A stretch of 64,000 nucleotides of DNA from Microvirga puerhi (GCF_020089865.1 NZ_JAIRBM010000013.1:62001-126000), one strand, 5' to 3'; positions 16,994 to 27,112 are shown, numbered from the stretch's first letter. Program-made: numbers and translations. Notes: generated by a model from the sequence alone, not told the origin.

Positions 16994-18322
16994 TCAGTCG
17001 GTCGTGACGGCGGTCTGGATGTCGGAAGGATCGACCTGCCGGCTCAAGGCGGCATTGAGCTTGGCACGGTCGAGCTCACCCTCCCAGGCGGAGACCACGA
17101 CGGTCGCGACACCGTTGCCGATGATGTTCGTCAGGGCGCGGACCTCGCTCATGAACTTGTCGATTCCGAGGAGGATCGCCATGCCGGGAACAAGCGCCGG
17201 ATTGACGACCGCCAGCGTGGCCGCGAGCGTGATGAAGCCGGCGCCCGTGACGCCGCTCGCCCCCTTGGACGTGAGCAGGGCGACCAGGAGGATCGTGGCC
17301 TGCTGGCCCCAGGTGAGATCGTATCCGAGCGCCTGGGCGACGAAGAGCGTCGCCAGGGTCATGTAGATGTTGGTCCCGTCGAGGTTGAAGGAATAGCCCG
17401 TGGGAACCACGAGACCGACGACGGATTTGGAGCAGCCGAGGCGTTCCAGTTTCTCCATCAGCTGCGGCAGCGCGCTCTCGGACGAGCTGGTGCCGAGAAC
17501 GATCAGAAGCTCGTCCTTGATGTAGGCAAGGAAGCGGAAAATGCTGAAGCCGACGGCCCGTGCGATGACACCGAGAACGATGACGACGAAAAGCGCCGCC
17601 GTCGCGTAGAAGGTCGCGATGAGACCGAGCAGGTTGCCGAGCGCCTGTGGCCCGAAGCGGCCGATCGTATAGGCCATAGCTCCGAAGGCGCCGACGGGGG
17701 CTGCGCGCATGACGATGGCGATTACGCCGAACATGCCGTGGGTTGCCTCGTCGATGACCCGGCGCAGCGTCGGAGCGCGATCGCCGAGCACGAGCAGAGA
17801 GAAGCCGAACAAAATGGCAAACAGCAGCACCTGGAGAATATCGCCTTGTGCGAAGGCGCCGACGGCGCTGTCGGGGATGATGTGCAGGATGAAATCGACA
17901 GGCTTCTGCTCGCTCGCCTGCTTGACGTAGGTCGCAACCGCAGTGGGATCGGGTGTTCCGGCAAAGCCGGCCCCCGGCTTCACGATGTTGCCGATCAGAA
18001 GTCCGATGATGAGCGCAAAGCTCGAGACGACCTCGAAATAGACCAGCGTCTTCACGCCGACCCGCCCGACCTTCTTGGCGTCATGGATATGCGCAATGCC
18101 GGATACGACCGTGCAGAAGATGATTGGTGCGATCACCATGCGGATCAGCTTGATGAAGCCGTCGCCCAGCGCCTTGACCCAGTCGCTCCTGGCGAGGTCC
18201 GGGAACAGCCAGCCAACGAGGGCGCCCAGCACGATGGCGATGAGAACTTGGATGTAGAGCACGCGGTACCAGGGCTTGCGGGCGCGGATGACGCCTGTGC
18301 CGTTCATGGTCGCGCTTGTCAT
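16994..18322 (-). CDS. dctA: C4-dicarboxylate transporter (DAACS family)
   Basis: A 442-residue inner-membrane symporter for succinate, fumarate and malate. Signature segments are the Ser-rich hairpin [39 protein letters not shown] and the region [20 protein letters not shown]. The ATG at 18320-18322 follows GGGAGAGC. Fumarate produced by the homogentisate route is a C4 acid, but no operon link exists. No dctBD two-component genes are adjacent. Confidence 0.94.
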   Translation of the reverse strand: MTSATMNGTGVIRARKPWYRVLYIQVLIAIVLGALVGWLFPDLARSDWVKALGDGFIKLIRMVIAPIIFCTVVSGIAHIHDAKKVGRVGVKTLVYFEVVSSFALIIGLLIGNIVKPGAGFAGTPDPTAVATYVKQASEQKPVDFILHIIPDSAVGAFAQGDILQVLLFAILFGFSLLVLGDRAPTLRRVIDEATHGMFGVIAIVMRAAPVGAFGAMAYTIGRFGPQALGNLLGLIATFYATAALFVVIVLGVIARAVGFSIFRFLAYIKDELLIVLGTSSSESALPQLMEKLERLGCSKSVVGLVVPTGYSFNLDGTNIYMTLATLFVAQALGYDLTWGQQATILLVALLTSKGASGVTGAGFITLAATLAVVNPALVPGMAILLGIDKFMSEVRALTNIIGNGVATVVVSAWEGELDRAKLNAALSRQVDPSDIQTAVTTD

Positions 18323-18557
18323 GGCGCTCTCCCTCGCCTTACGTTCCAGATCGAGGGCGTTCCGATCTGTTACGTCCGCCGGGGCGGCATCGTGGTTTTC
18401 CTCGGTACAGGAACGATCGCGGGTCCGAGCGGAGAGAGGCTCCTCAGGCTCCCGGAGGGTCGTCTCCCGGCTGCACCGGGGAGATCTCCAATGTTCGTGC
18501 TTTTGCTGCGCGATAGACACTAAAGCGGCTTTGCGGCGAAGGTTCCATGCCGCGCGA

Positions 18558-19295
18558 TCAGAACCTGAGCGGGAGCAGGCCGCAAAGGCAAAGGAGGATG
18601 AAGGCGGCCCCGGCAAAGACAAGATCGTTTTGCCCGAAGCCAGGTGCGTTCATGATCGTTCGGGGCGTTGTCGGCGAGAGGCCGCGCGCCTCCATGGCGA
18701 TGGCCGTGCGTCCCGCGCGCCGGATGGCAAAGGCCAAGAGCGGAATGACCAGGCTGAAGAGTTCGGCAGGGCCGGGGATCCGCCGCGGCGGGCGGCCGGC
18801 CCGCATGGCGCGGGCGATGCGCATCTGCTGCGCCTCCGCTGCCAGATCCGGCGCGAGTTGCATCGCGGCAAAGAGGGAGTAACCGACACGCGCCGGAAGG
18901 TTCAGCGACACCATGAGCGAGCGCACCGCCCTGTTGGGATCGGTGGTCAGCGCGAAGAACACCGAGATCATTCCGCAGGCGACGGCGCGCAGAAACAGGA
19001 CGATGCCGGCCGAGAAGGCCGGCGTGGCGATGAGAGATTCACCCGCCATCTGCAAGGCAAACTCGCTCTCCTTCCGGAACAGGACGGACGTGGTCAGGAA
19101 TCCGAAGCCGAACAGACAGAACGGAATCATCAGGGCGAGCAGAAGCAGGGGCGATGTCCGGTTGAGGAGCACGAGCGCAAGAGCGGGCACCAGGATGCAG
19201 GCCGCTTGAAACCGCGGATCGAAAACGAGCATGGCGGCGCCAAGCCACAGAAAACAAACCGCGAGCTTGGTGATCGGGTTGATGGACCTCAGCAT
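18558..19295 (-). CDS. ykoC: ECF transporter transmembrane subunit (EcfT/YkoC)
   Basis: A 245-residue membrane coupling subunit with about five hydrophobic segments. The Ala-Arg-Gly coupling motifs that contact the ATPases are [13 protein letters not shown] and MEARGLSPT. It overlaps the end of the ATPase gene by seven bases and is the last gene of the riboswitch-controlled ykoFEDC unit. The role is to couple ATP hydrolysis to the YkoE substrate subunit. Confidence 0.88.
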   Translation of the reverse strand: MLRSINPITKLAVCFLWLGAAMLVFDPRFQAACILVPALALVLLNRTSPLLLLALMIPFCLFGFGFLTTSVLFRKESEFALQMAGESLIATPAFSAGIVLFLRAVACGMISVFFALTTDPNRAVRSLMVSLNLPARVGYSLFAAMQLAPDLAAEAQQMRIARAMRAGRPPRRIPGPAELFSLVIPLLAFAIRRAGRTAIAMEARGLSPTTPRTIMNAPGFGQNDLVFAGAAFILLCLCGLLPLRF

Positions 19296-20977
19296 GATGC
19301 GACCCGCTCCAGCCAGCGTCGCGCCGGTGCACAGGACGGTTCGGCCAATCTTGCGCGCTTCATGAGTTCGCGGTCGAACAGCACGGCATCGGGAGCCCCT
19401 TCGGCGAGGATGCGTCCCTCGCCGACGATGATGCAGCGCGTGCAGAGGCGTAAGGCGAAATCCATCTCGTGGGTGATGAGCGCAATGGCGCGATCCTTTC
19501 GTCGAAGCGCCGCGATTTCCTCCGTCAGTCGCGACACGCCATGCGCATCCAGGCCCGCTGTCGGCTCATCGAGCACGAGAAGGGGCCATGTCTCGCCGGC
19601 CGTCAGCGTCGCAAGAGCAAGGCGTCGCTTCTGGCCTTGCGACAGCGTGAAGGGATGCTGGCTCTCAAGCCCCGCAAGTTGCCACGTTGCAATGGCGTCC
19701 GACGCCCGGCGCAGCTTCTCCGGCGCCGGCATGGGCTTCGGAAGCGCGGTCAGGATTTCCTCTCTGACGCTACCGGTGAGGAACTGGTTTTCCGGGCGCT
19801 GGAAGGCCAATCCTCCGGTGGGGCCGCTCCTCGAGCCGCCTTTGAGTGGGAGCAGGCCTGCGAGGCAGGCGCCGAGGGTCGATTTGCCCGCGCCGTTGGC
19901 GCCGAGAATTCCCAAGACTTCGCCCTCACGGATCGCAACGTCGATGCCATGCAGAACGACAGGTCCGAGAAACGGCGCGCAATCCGCCTGTTTCAGTTCG
20001 GCCAGCGGTCGACTGCCGCCCTCTGGAGGCGCCGGTTCGGCCTGGCGCTTCGCAACGAAGGCCTCGATCGCGGGCTTGGCCTTGGCGATGGCATCCGGAG
20101 GCGCCGTTGCGGGATCGAGATGCGCGAGCGCTTCCGTCACCGAAAGCGGTGCGCGCGGAGGTACGACCCCTGCATCGCCAAGCGCCCTGTCGAGTTCGCT
20201 GCTGACCGGACGCCAGATCCCGTGCGCGGCGAGAAGATCCCGCTTCTCCCGGAACACGGATCGAGGCTCGCCTTCGGCAATCACGGTTCCGTCCGGTCCG
20301 AGAACCGCCACACGATCGACGGAGCCGACGAGGCCGTCGAGCCGGTGGTCGACGATCAGGATGCTGTGATCGGGCCTCTTTTCCATGAGCAGGCGATGGA
20401 GACGCTCCGCCGCTTCCGGCGAAAGGTGCGCGGTCGGCTCGTCGGCGACGAAGAGCGGCGCGTCCTGCACGAGCGTCGCGGCCAGGGCGACGAGTTGGCG
20501 CTCGCCGCCCGACAAGGTCGTCGACCGACGTGCGCGCCATTCATCCGGCAGCCCGACACGTGCCATGACAGCGGCGACGCTGTCCGCAATGAGATGCGGA
20601 GGAAGAGCGCGATTTTCGAGGGCGAAGGCGATCTCGTCCTCGACGCGCATTCCGCACAGGGTCTGATCCGCATCCTGGAAATACTGCGCGACATCCTTCG
20701 CCCAAGCCCAGGGCTCACGCTTCGCGGCGTCGGTTCCGTAGAGCCTGACGTTACCGCCGACCTCCGCCGGGATGCTGCGTGGGATCAGCCCGGTCAGCGT
20801 CAGGAGCAGCGTCGACTTGCCGGATCCTGATGGGCCGAGGAGCAGAAGGCGCTCGCCCGGCCGAATGTGAAGGGTGACCGGTCCGACCGCATCCCGCTGC
20901 TCATAGGGATACCGGACGCGAGCGTCCTGCCATTCCGCGACCGGCGTCACATCAGGCGAGCGCGGATCGCTTGTCAT
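19289..20977 (-). CDS. ykoD: ECF transporter double ATPase (YkoD-like)
   Basis: A 562-residue fusion of two ABC ATPase domains. Domain 1 has Walker A GPSGSGKST (about 48-56), signature TLSGGERQLVALAA and VADEPTAHL. Domain 2 has Walker A GANGAGKST, signature TLSQGQKRRLALAT and VLDEPTAGLD. The linker at about 255-320 is Ala/Pro-rich. Tandem ATPases in one chain are typical of YkoD-type ECF systems for thiamin precursors. It overlaps ykoE by 26 bases. Confidence 0.92.
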   Translation of the reverse strand: MTSDPRSPDVTPVAEWQDARVRYPYEQRDAVGPVTLHIRPGERLLLLGPSGSGKSTLLLTLTGLIPRSIPAEVGGNVRLYGTDAAKREPWAWAKDVAQYFQDADQTLCGMRVEDEIAFALENRALPPHLIADSVAAVMARVGLPDEWRARRSTTLSGGERQLVALAATLVQDAPLFVADEPTAHLSPEAAERLHRLLMEKRPDHSILIVDHRLDGLVGSVDRVAVLGPDGTVIAEGEPRSVFREKRDLLAAHGIWRPVSSELDRALGDAGVVPPRAPLSVTEALAHLDPATAPPDAIAKAKPAIEAFVAKRQAEPAPPEGGSRPLAELKQADCAPFLGPVVLHGIDVAIREGEVLGILGANGAGKSTLGACLAGLLPLKGGSRSGPTGGLAFQRPENQFLTGSVREEILTALPKPMPAPEKLRRASDAIATWQLAGLESQHPFTLSQGQKRRLALATLTAGETWPLLVLDEPTAGLDAHGVSRLTEEIAALRRKDRAIALITHEMDFALRLCTRCIIVGEGRILAEGAPDAVLFDRELMKRARLAEPSCAPARRWLERVASC

Positions 20978-21536
20978 GATCGATGGCGAGGCCCGCGAGA
21001 GCGCCGGTCTTGTACAGAGCCTCGACGATCACATGGCCGAGCCATCCTCCGAGCACGGCGCCGCTCAGGCAGCGAAGCGCGAACATGGCGATGAGCACGG
21101 TGGGCTCCAGGGCGCCGTAGTTGAACCGGACCCAGGTATAGGCGAAGGAGAAGATCGCCGCGCCGACGCCAGCGGCCATAAGAACCGGAAGCGAATAGTT
21201 CCGCCACCGCGTCGCCGCGAAGACCACTTCCGCACCCGCGCCCTGGATCGCGCCGGAGAGAATGAGAATCAGCCCGCCCGGGCTGCCGAGGAGAATTTCG
21301 ACGCCCGCGGCCAGGACTTCGGATGCGATGGCGACGCCCGGCTTGCGGACGATGGCTGCTGCGACGATCGACACGACGAACCAGAAGCCCATGACCACGT
21401 CCATGGTCACCGATCCAAATACGGCCTGGGCAATCAGCCAGACCTGCACCCAGCCCATGTAAAGCACGGCGAAAACTGCGCCGAGAACGGTGACGATGAG
21501 GGTTTCCTTGAGAGTCCAGCCTCGGGATTGAGACAT
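20952..21536 (-). CDS. ykoE: ECF substrate-binding subunit for a thiamin precursor (YkoE)
   Basis: A 194-residue membrane protein with about six hydrophobic segments, including VLGAVFAVLYMGWVQVWLIA and SGAIQGAGAEVVFAATRW, the latter typical of YkoE. In the family this S-component binds hydroxymethylpyrimidine or a related thiamin precursor. It lies between ykoF and ykoD in the order known from Bacillus, downstream of a TPP riboswitch. Confidence 0.9.
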   Translation of the reverse strand: MSQSRGWTLKETLIVTVLGAVFAVLYMGWVQVWLIAQAVFGSVTMDVVMGFWFVVSIVAAAIVRKPGVAIASEVLAAGVEILLGSPGGLILILSGAIQGAGAEVVFAATRWRNYSLPVLMAAGVGAAIFSFAYTWVRFNYGALEPTVLIAMFALRCLSGAVLGGWLGHVIVEALYKTGALAGLAIDHDKRSALA

Positions 21537-21583
21537 GTGCGTGGCTCCGGATTCTAATTTTTAAAAGAAGGAAGAATGCGCGC

Positions 21584-22192
21584 TCAGGCCTTGGTCGGGC
21601 TGTTCGCCGAAACCTTGACATCGAGTGCCACATGGCCCTCTGGCGCGCCGAAGCGCAGGAAGGCTTCGCTCAACGTCGCGAAGACCTGTCCCGCATCGCC
21701 GCGCAGCTTGGTGCAGAAATTCTTCGATCGGTCGAAGACGCCGGACTGCTTGAGAAAATCGATGCAGCCGTAGATCTCGTCCATGTGATGGCCGCTGCCG
21801 AGCGGATAGAGCGAGAATTGCGCCGCCACGTTCTGCCCGGTCTTCGGCGCGCTCTGCACTTTCTCCAAGGCCGCCGCGATCCGCTCGGCGAGTGGGCGGT
21901 CATGTCGGCTTCCTGCAATGGGTGTGCAGATCGGATCGTCAGGCTCGCCAGGGCACCCCCGCGACGCCGTCGCGGCGAGGACGCAATGGATGCCGCCGCC
22001 TGCCGCCGAGACGAAGAGATCGCGCATGGCCGGAAAGAGCTGCTCCGGCGGGCCGACGATGAGGGTGGAGATATCGTCCGTCTCGATCCGGAAGTGTGGA
22101 CGATAGGGTTCCAGGGCGCCGATCGCGCCGAGGATCACGCGGACGAAATCGTCCGTCATGGGGTAAAGGGAAATCTGTGCGCCGGAAAACAT
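21584..22192 (-). CDS. ykoF: YkoF-family thiamin/HMP-binding protein
   Basis: A 202-residue protein made of two related halves: AQISLYPMTDDFVRVILGAI near the start and AAQFSLYPLGSGHHMDEIYG near residue 124. This duplicated ferredoxin-like repeat is the YkoF hallmark. Bacillus YkoF binds thiamin and is linked to HMP salvage. It is the first gene after the TPP riboswitch, whose 3' edge ends only about eight bases before the ATG. Confidence 0.9.
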   Translation of the reverse strand: MFSGAQISLYPMTDDFVRVILGAIGALEPYRPHFRIETDDISTLIVGPPEQLFPAMRDLFVSAAGGGIHCVLAATASRGCPGEPDDPICTPIAGSRHDRPLAERIAAALEKVQSAPKTGQNVAAQFSLYPLGSGHHMDEIYGCIDFLKQSGVFDRSKNFCTKLRGDAGQVFATLSEAFLRFGAPEGHVALDVKVSANSPTKA

Positions 22193-22198
22193 GCTCGC

Positions 22199-22290
22199 CT
22201 CGCTCCGCTGGTATTATCCAGATCAGCTTGAGGGTCCGTCGGCATCGCGCCGTCATCTCAGCCCCGGCAATACGGAGCACCCCTGTCGAA
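22199..22290 (-). ncRNA. TPP riboswitch (THI element)
   Basis: Read on the minus strand, the conserved core blocks appear in order: GGGGTGC, GGCTGAGA, ACCCT, CTGATCTGGATAATACCAG and CGGAGCGA. All are hallmarks of the thiamin pyrophosphate aptamer. The only purine-rich sequences near the ykoF ATG (GGAG, GAGG) lie in the aptamer's 3' end, so control is probably at translation initiation. Confidence 0.96.
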
Positions 22291-22429
22291 TGGGTGAGCT
22301 TTAGCACCTTTCCTTTGGGAAATGCAATCGCAACTGCGCGATGAGCTGGATCGGCTGGCAAAGCAATGGCGCGGTTGACATTGGATGGGAAAATGTCCTC
22401 CCGTGCGGCGGCCGGAAGAGGGGCGGGGG

Positions 22430-23725
22430 ATGCGGATTCTCGTATTGGGCGGCTATGGTCTGATTGGATTTCCGGTGGTCCAGCGGCTTTTGGCTGCCGG
22501 GCATCGGGTGACCGGTCTGGGACGGTCCGTTGCGGCGGCTCGAAGATCGTGCCCGGAGGCAAGCTGGCTCGAGCATGACATCGCACAGCTGGTGCGGGCG
22601 TCCGATTGGCTTCCCATCCTCTCCGGCTTCGATGCGGTCCTGAACTGCTCGGGAGCCCTTCAGGACAGCCCGCGCGACAACCTTCAGGCGCTTCAGGCCG
22701 ACGCCATGAAGGCTCTCTTCGAAGCTTGCCGGATGGCCGGAGTCACGCGCGTCGTCCAAGTGTCGGCCGTCGGCGTGTCACCCGGTTCGAATACGGCCTT
22801 CTTCCGAACCAAAGCCGAGGCCGATGCTGCATTGTTACGGTCGGATCTCTCCTGGATTATTCTCAGGCCGGGTCTCGTGCTCGCACCGGCGGCATACGGA
22901 GGAACCGCGCTGCTTCGTGGACTTGCGTCATTCCCAGTCTTCGTTCCGATCATTGGCGGCAGCCAAGCCATCCAGACAGTAAGCATCGACGATGTCGCCG
23001 ATACAGTCCGCGATGCGCTGGGAGGGCGGCTGCCGGCCAATCGCATTTACGACCTGGTGGAAGAGCGCGCCCATACCCTCCGACAAGTCGTATCGGCATA
23101 TCGGGAATGGCTTGGCCTCCCGCCCGCTCGAATCCTGTCCATTCCCCCTTGGATCGGCTCGCTCGCAGCTTGTGTCGGCGATGGGTTGGCCCATCTCGGA
23201 TGGCGCTCGCCGCTGCGCACGACAGCTCTCCTGCAACTCGACCATGGGGTGGTCGGCGATCCGAAGCCATGGATCGCCGCTTGCGGCCGAACGCCTCAAG
23301 ATCTCAAGACGACGTTGCGAAGCCGCCCCGCCACGATTCAGGAGCGCTGGTTCGCGCGACTGTGGCTGTTGAAATCTCTCGTGTCGGCAATCCTGGCATT
23401 GTTCTGGATCATGTCGGGGGTCGTTGGACTGGCGAAATTGGACGCGGCCGTCGCGATCCTGACGCAACATGGGATGTCCTTCGTTGTCGCGGAAGCGTCC
23501 ATCGTCGGAGGAAGCGTACTCGACATTTTGCTTGGGGTGCTGCTGCTCATCCGCCGGTTTCATCGTGTCGCGGCACTCGGCATGATTGCGACGTCCCTGA
23601 TGTATTTGGCTCTTGCTACCATTGTGACGCCGGATCTCTGGCTTGACCCATTGGGACCCCTTGTGAAGTCCATTCCAGCCGCCGTGCTGGCCCTCGTGGC
23701 TTTGGCCATCGCGGATGAACGCTGA
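22430..23725 (+). CDS. SDR-family NAD(P)-binding protein with C-terminal DoxX-like membrane domain
   Basis: A 431-residue two-part protein. Residues 1-290 are an atypical SDR/NmrA-like Rossmann domain (MRILVLGGYGLIGFPVVQRL; QVSAVGVSPGS; RPGLVLAP). Residues 310-430 hold about four membrane segments (AILALFWIMSGVVGLAKL, VLDILLGVLLLIRR and others) resembling the DoxX-like module found fused to such dehydrogenases. The start ATG at 22430 directly precedes the Gly-rich motif. Its stop overlaps the next gene's ATG by one base (TGATG). Substrate unknown. Confidence 0.82.
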   Translation: MRILVLGGYGLIGFPVVQRLLAAGHRVTGLGRSVAAARRSCPEASWLEHDIAQLVRASDWLPILSGFDAVLNCSGALQDSPRDNLQALQADAMKALFEACRMAGVTRVVQVSAVGVSPGSNTAFFRTKAEADAALLRSDLSWIILRPGLVLAPAAYGGTALLRGLASFPVFVPIIGGSQAIQTVSIDDVADTVRDALGGRLPANRIYDLVEERAHTLRQVVSAYREWLGLPPARILSIPPWIGSLAACVGDGLAHLGWRSPLRTTALLQLDHGVVGDPKPWIAACGRTPQDLKTTLRSRPATIQERWFARLWLLKSLVSAILALFWIMSGVVGLAKLDAAVAILTQHGMSFVVAEASIVGGSVLDILLGVLLLIRRFHRVAALGMIATSLMYLALATIVTPDLWLDPLGPLVKSIPAAVLALVALAIADER

Positions 23726-24204
23726 TGGAACTTGTCGATCTCCTTCGCTGGCTTCACGTGATCGGCGCGACAGTGCTTCTTGGCACCGGCGCCTGTATCG
23801 CCTTCTTCATGATGATGGCGCACCGCACCCGCGATCCTGCCTTGATTGCCCATGTGGCGGGAACAGTCGTCGTGGCCGATCTGGTTTTTACAGCGACGGC
23901 GGTGGTGATGCAGCCGCTGACGGGGGCTGCTCTTGCTTCCGCGATCGGCTGGCCGCTGACCGAGGGATGGATCGTGCTGTCCCTCGGCCTCTACGTCTTC
24001 ACGGGCCTGTTCTGGCTGCCGGTGGTCTGGATTCAACTGCGGCTGCGTGATCTCGCTCGCGTCGCGGAGAAAAGCGGGGAGCCGTTGCCTATGGCGTACC
24101 GTAGGTTGTTTCGGATCTGGTTCCTGTGCGGAATTCCCGCATTCCTGGCAGTGTTGAGCATTATTTGGCTGATGCTTGCCAAGCCTGCGGTGGCGCTTTT
24201 CTGA
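23725..24204 (+). CDS. DUF2269 integral membrane protein
   Basis: A 159-residue membrane protein with four predicted segments, starting LLRWLHVIGATVLLGTGACI. The DUF2269 pattern, His in the first helix and a second His in MMAHRTRDP, is visible. Function unknown. Overlap with the upstream SDR-DoxX gene indicates that the two proteins are made together; homologous pairs occur in other Rhizobiales, which hints at one membrane redox complex (inference). Confidence 0.8.
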   Translation: MELVDLLRWLHVIGATVLLGTGACIAFFMMMAHRTRDPALIAHVAGTVVVADLVFTATAVVMQPLTGAALASAIGWPLTEGWIVLSLGLYVFTGLFWLPVVWIQLRLRDLARVAEKSGEPLPMAYRRLFRIWFLCGIPAFLAVLSIIWLMLAKPAVALF

Positions 24205-24216
24205 GACTATTTCTGA

Positions 24217-24921
24217 TCAGCGCTGAGACCCACGCGCCGCATCGACAAACGCCTCGAAGACCCGATGGCCGCGGTGATCGGTCGACATGGCTTCGGGGTG
24301 CCATTGCAGGCCGATGGCGAAGCGGTAGGCGGGAATTTCGATGGCTTCCACGACGCCGTCCGGCGCATGGGCGCCGACGATGGCCCGGTCCGAGACTTCG
24401 ACGACGGCTTCCCGGTGGAAAGTGTTTACGTCGATGCGATCGGCTCCGATGATGCGTGCAAGTGCTGTGCCGGGAACGAGGGCAGCTTCGTGCACCATGT
24501 CGTCGTCGCCGTCATGCTGCAGGATGTCCGGTCGCGTGGCGCGGATCTCGGAAACCATGCGGCAGCCATGGAGGCAGGCGAGCATCTGCATGCCGTTGCA
24601 GATCCCGAGCACCGGCTTGTCCCGTTCGAGGAAGGCCTCCATCAGCGCCTGATCGACGGCAAGACGGTCCGAAAGGGGAAACTTCGACGCGTCGCCATCC
24701 ACGTACCAGCTCTGCGGAAAATTGATCCGTCCTCCGACGCTGATGAAGCCGTCGAACTCGTCCGCCACGGGTTTCACGAGATCGGCTACATAGGGAATGC
24801 CGAAGGGCAGGCCGCCCGCGCGGGCGACGGCATTGAAATAGCCCTTCGTCGTGTCGTAGCGGGTGCCGCCGGCGCTGGTGTTCTCGCTGAGGATGATGGC
24901 GATGCGAGGCTGAGATGTCAT
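24217..24921 (-). CDS. class I glutamine amidotransferase-like hydrolase (peptidase C26, PuuD-like)
   Basis: A 234-residue protein with the C26 triad: Cys in VLGICNGMQML, His and Glu in GLQWHPEAMSTD. PuuD-type enzymes hydrolyse gamma-glutamyl-GABA in putrescine use, but no other puu gene is nearby, so the substrate is unproven. It lies 10 bp downstream of rel on the same strand and may be transcribed with it. Confidence 0.85.
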   Translation of the reverse strand: MTSQPRIAIILSENTSAGGTRYDTTKGYFNAVARAGGLPFGIPYVADLVKPVADEFDGFISVGGRINFPQSWYVDGDASKFPLSDRLAVDQALMEAFLERDKPVLGICNGMQMLACLHGCRMVSEIRATRPDILQHDGDDDMVHEAALVPGTALARIIGADRIDVNTFHREAVVEVSDRAIVGAHAPDGVVEAIEIPAYRFAIGLQWHPEAMSTDHRGHRVFEAFVDAARGSQR

Positions 24922-24931
24922 GGCTGCTTTC

Positions 24932-27112
24932 TTATCCGTTCACTCTGTCGACGCGGCTCACCACCGGTTTGGTGCGCAGTTCCGCGATGATGGCGTTGAG
25001 ATGCTTCAGGTCCCATACGGCGAGATCGATGGTGACATCCGTGAAGTCCTGCGTCCGGCGCTTCATGGCCACGTTGTCGATGTTTCCGTCATGGTCGGCG
25101 ATGACCTGCGTAATCTGGGCCAGCGAGCCGGGCTCGTTGATCGATTGCAGCTTGATGCGCGCCGGGAAACGCTGTGGGTCGTCGGGTTCCACATCCCAGC
25201 GCACGTCGATCCAGCGGTCCGGCTCGTTGTCGAAGGCAGCGAGCGACGGTGACTGGATCGGATAGATGGTCACGCCTTCGCCAGGAGTCAGAATGCCGAC
25301 GATACGGTCGCCGGGCACCGCTCCACCCTCCGGTGCGAAGCGCACCGGCATGTCGGCATTGAGACCGCGGATCGGAATCGCATTGGCGCCCTGCTCGCCG
25401 AATTCCTTCGCCGGTGTGCTGCTCTTTTTCTCGCTCTGGACGGCGCCATCGCCTCCGACACCACGGCGCTCCTCCTTGTAGTCGGGATAGACGGCGCGGA
25501 CCACGTCCCCGGAGAACATCTCGCCGCGCCCGACCGCCGCCAGCACATCCTCGATGGAGATGCGGGCCAGACGGGGCAGGGCGCCCTTGAGCTTCTCGTC
25601 GGAAAACGTCCGATGGGCGCGCTCGAAGGCACGCTCGAGGATCTGGCGACCGAGACCGGTATATTGCTGGCGCACGGCCGCCCGCGTGGCGCGGCGGATC
25701 GAGGCCCGGGCCTTGCCGGTCACCACCAGGGATTCCCACGCAGCCGGGGGAGTCTGGCCCGCAGCGCGGACGATCTCGACCTCGTCGCCGTTCTGAAGCT
25801 CCGTGAGAAGCGGCGCCATCCGGCCATTGATCTTGCAGCCGACGGCGGTATTGCCGACATCCGTGTGGACCGCATAGGCGAAATCGATCGGCGTGGCGCC
25901 GCGGGGCAGGGCGATCAGGCGGCCCTTCGGCGTGAAGCAGAACACCTGATCGTGGAAGAGCTCGAGCTTGGTGTGCTCCAGGAATTCCTCGGGCGTGTCG
26001 CCCTCGGCCAGCAGGTCGATCGTGCGGCGCAGCCACTGATAGGCGCGGCTCTCCGTGGCAAGGCGGGAATTGTCGTTGACGCCTTCCTTGTAGAGGGCAT
26101 GGGCGGCGATGCCGTATTCCGCCACCTCGTCCATGGCAATGGTCCGGATCTGCAACTCGACGCGCTGGCTGCCCGGTCCGATCACCGTGGTGTGGATCGA
26201 CTTGTAGTCGTTCTGCTTCGGCGTCGAGATGTAATCCTTGTAGCGGCCGGGCACCATCGGCCAGCTCGTGTGAACCACCCCGAGCGCGCGATAGCATTCG
26301 TCGACAGTGCCGACGATGACCCGGAAACCGAAGATGTCGGAGAGCTGCTCGAAGGAGACCGATTTACGCTCCATCTTGCGCCAGATCGAATAGGGCCGCT
26401 TCTGGCGGCCCGTGACCATCGCCTGGATGCCCTGGGCCTTGAGCTTGGCGGTCAGATCCCGCTCGATCTCCTCGACCAGCTTCTCGCTCTTGGCGGTGAC
26501 TTCCCGTAAGTGACGGCTGATCGCCTCGTAGGCCTCCGCGTCGAGATTCTGAAAGGCCAGCTCCTCCAGCTCCTCGCGCATCTCCTGGATACCCATGCGT
26601 CCGGCGAGCGGCGCATAGATGTCGAGGGTCTCCTCGGCGATGCGCTTGCGCTTCTCCGGCGGCATGAACTGGAGCGTGCGCATGTTGTGCAGCCGGTCCG
26701 CCAGCTTGACCAGCAGCACCCGCACGTCGTCGGCGATGGCCAGGAGAAGCTTGCGGAAATTCTCGCCCTGGGCTGCCTGCTTCGACACCAGGTCGAGGCG
26801 CTTGATCTTGGTCAGGCCGTCGACCAGCGCGCCGATCTGCGGCCCGAAGGCCTTGTTGATCTCTTCCAACGTCGCCTGGGTGTCTTCCACCGTATCGTGG
26901 AGTACGGCGGCGGCGATGGTGGCGTCGTCGAGCTTGAGGTCCGTCAGGATCGCAGCGACCTCGAGCGGATGGCCGAAGAACAGGTCGCCGGAAGCCCGCT
27001 TCTGGTTGCCATGGGCCATCATGGCATACACGTAAGCGCGGTTGAGAAGCGCCTCATCGGTCGAGGGGTTGTAGCGCTTGACCCGCTCGACAAGTTCGTA
27101 TTGGCGCATCAT
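24932..27112 (-). CDS. rel: bifunctional (p)ppGpp synthetase/hydrolase
   Basis: A 726-residue RelA/SpoT homolog, the single long alphaproteobacterial Rel. Domains in order: HD hydrolase (AAVLHDTVEDT), synthetase (FRVIVGTVDECYRALGVVH, YKDYISTPKQNDYKSIHT), TGS (VFCFTPKGRLIALPRGATPI), and C-terminal ACT (INEPGSLAQITQVIADHDGN). The intact HD motif indicates that it can also degrade (p)ppGpp. Two adjacent ATGs (27112, 27109) follow GGAG. rpoZ lies upstream on the same strand, separated by a terminator. Confidence 0.95.
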   Translation of the reverse strand: MMRQYELVERVKRYNPSTDEALLNRAYVYAMMAHGNQKRASGDLFFGHPLEVAAILTDLKLDDATIAAAVLHDTVEDTQATLEEINKAFGPQIGALVDGLTKIKRLDLVSKQAAQGENFRKLLLAIADDVRVLLVKLADRLHNMRTLQFMPPEKRKRIAEETLDIYAPLAGRMGIQEMREELEELAFQNLDAEAYEAISRHLREVTAKSEKLVEEIERDLTAKLKAQGIQAMVTGRQKRPYSIWRKMERKSVSFEQLSDIFGFRVIVGTVDECYRALGVVHTSWPMVPGRYKDYISTPKQNDYKSIHTTVIGPGSQRVELQIRTIAMDEVAEYGIAAHALYKEGVNDNSRLATESRAYQWLRRTIDLLAEGDTPEEFLEHTKLELFHDQVFCFTPKGRLIALPRGATPIDFAYAVHTDVGNTAVGCKINGRMAPLLTELQNGDEVEIVRAAGQTPPAAWESLVVTGKARASIRRATRAAVRQQYTGLGRQILERAFERAHRTFSDEKLKGALPRLARISIEDVLAAVGRGEMFSGDVVRAVYPDYKEERRGVGGDGAVQSEKKSSTPAKEFGEQGANAIPIRGLNADMPVRFAPEGGAVPGDRIVGILTPGEGVTIYPIQSPSLAAFDNEPDRWIDVRWDVEPDDPQRFPARIKLQSINEPGSLAQITQVIADHDGNIDNVAMKRRTQDFTDVTIDLAVWDLKHLNAIIAELRTKPVVSRVDRVNG

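Noticed and set aside
18276..20369. 697-residue plus-strand frame over the ECF genes
   Set aside because: The minus strand has two clear ABC ATPase domains and an EcfT protein; the plus frame is low-complexity.
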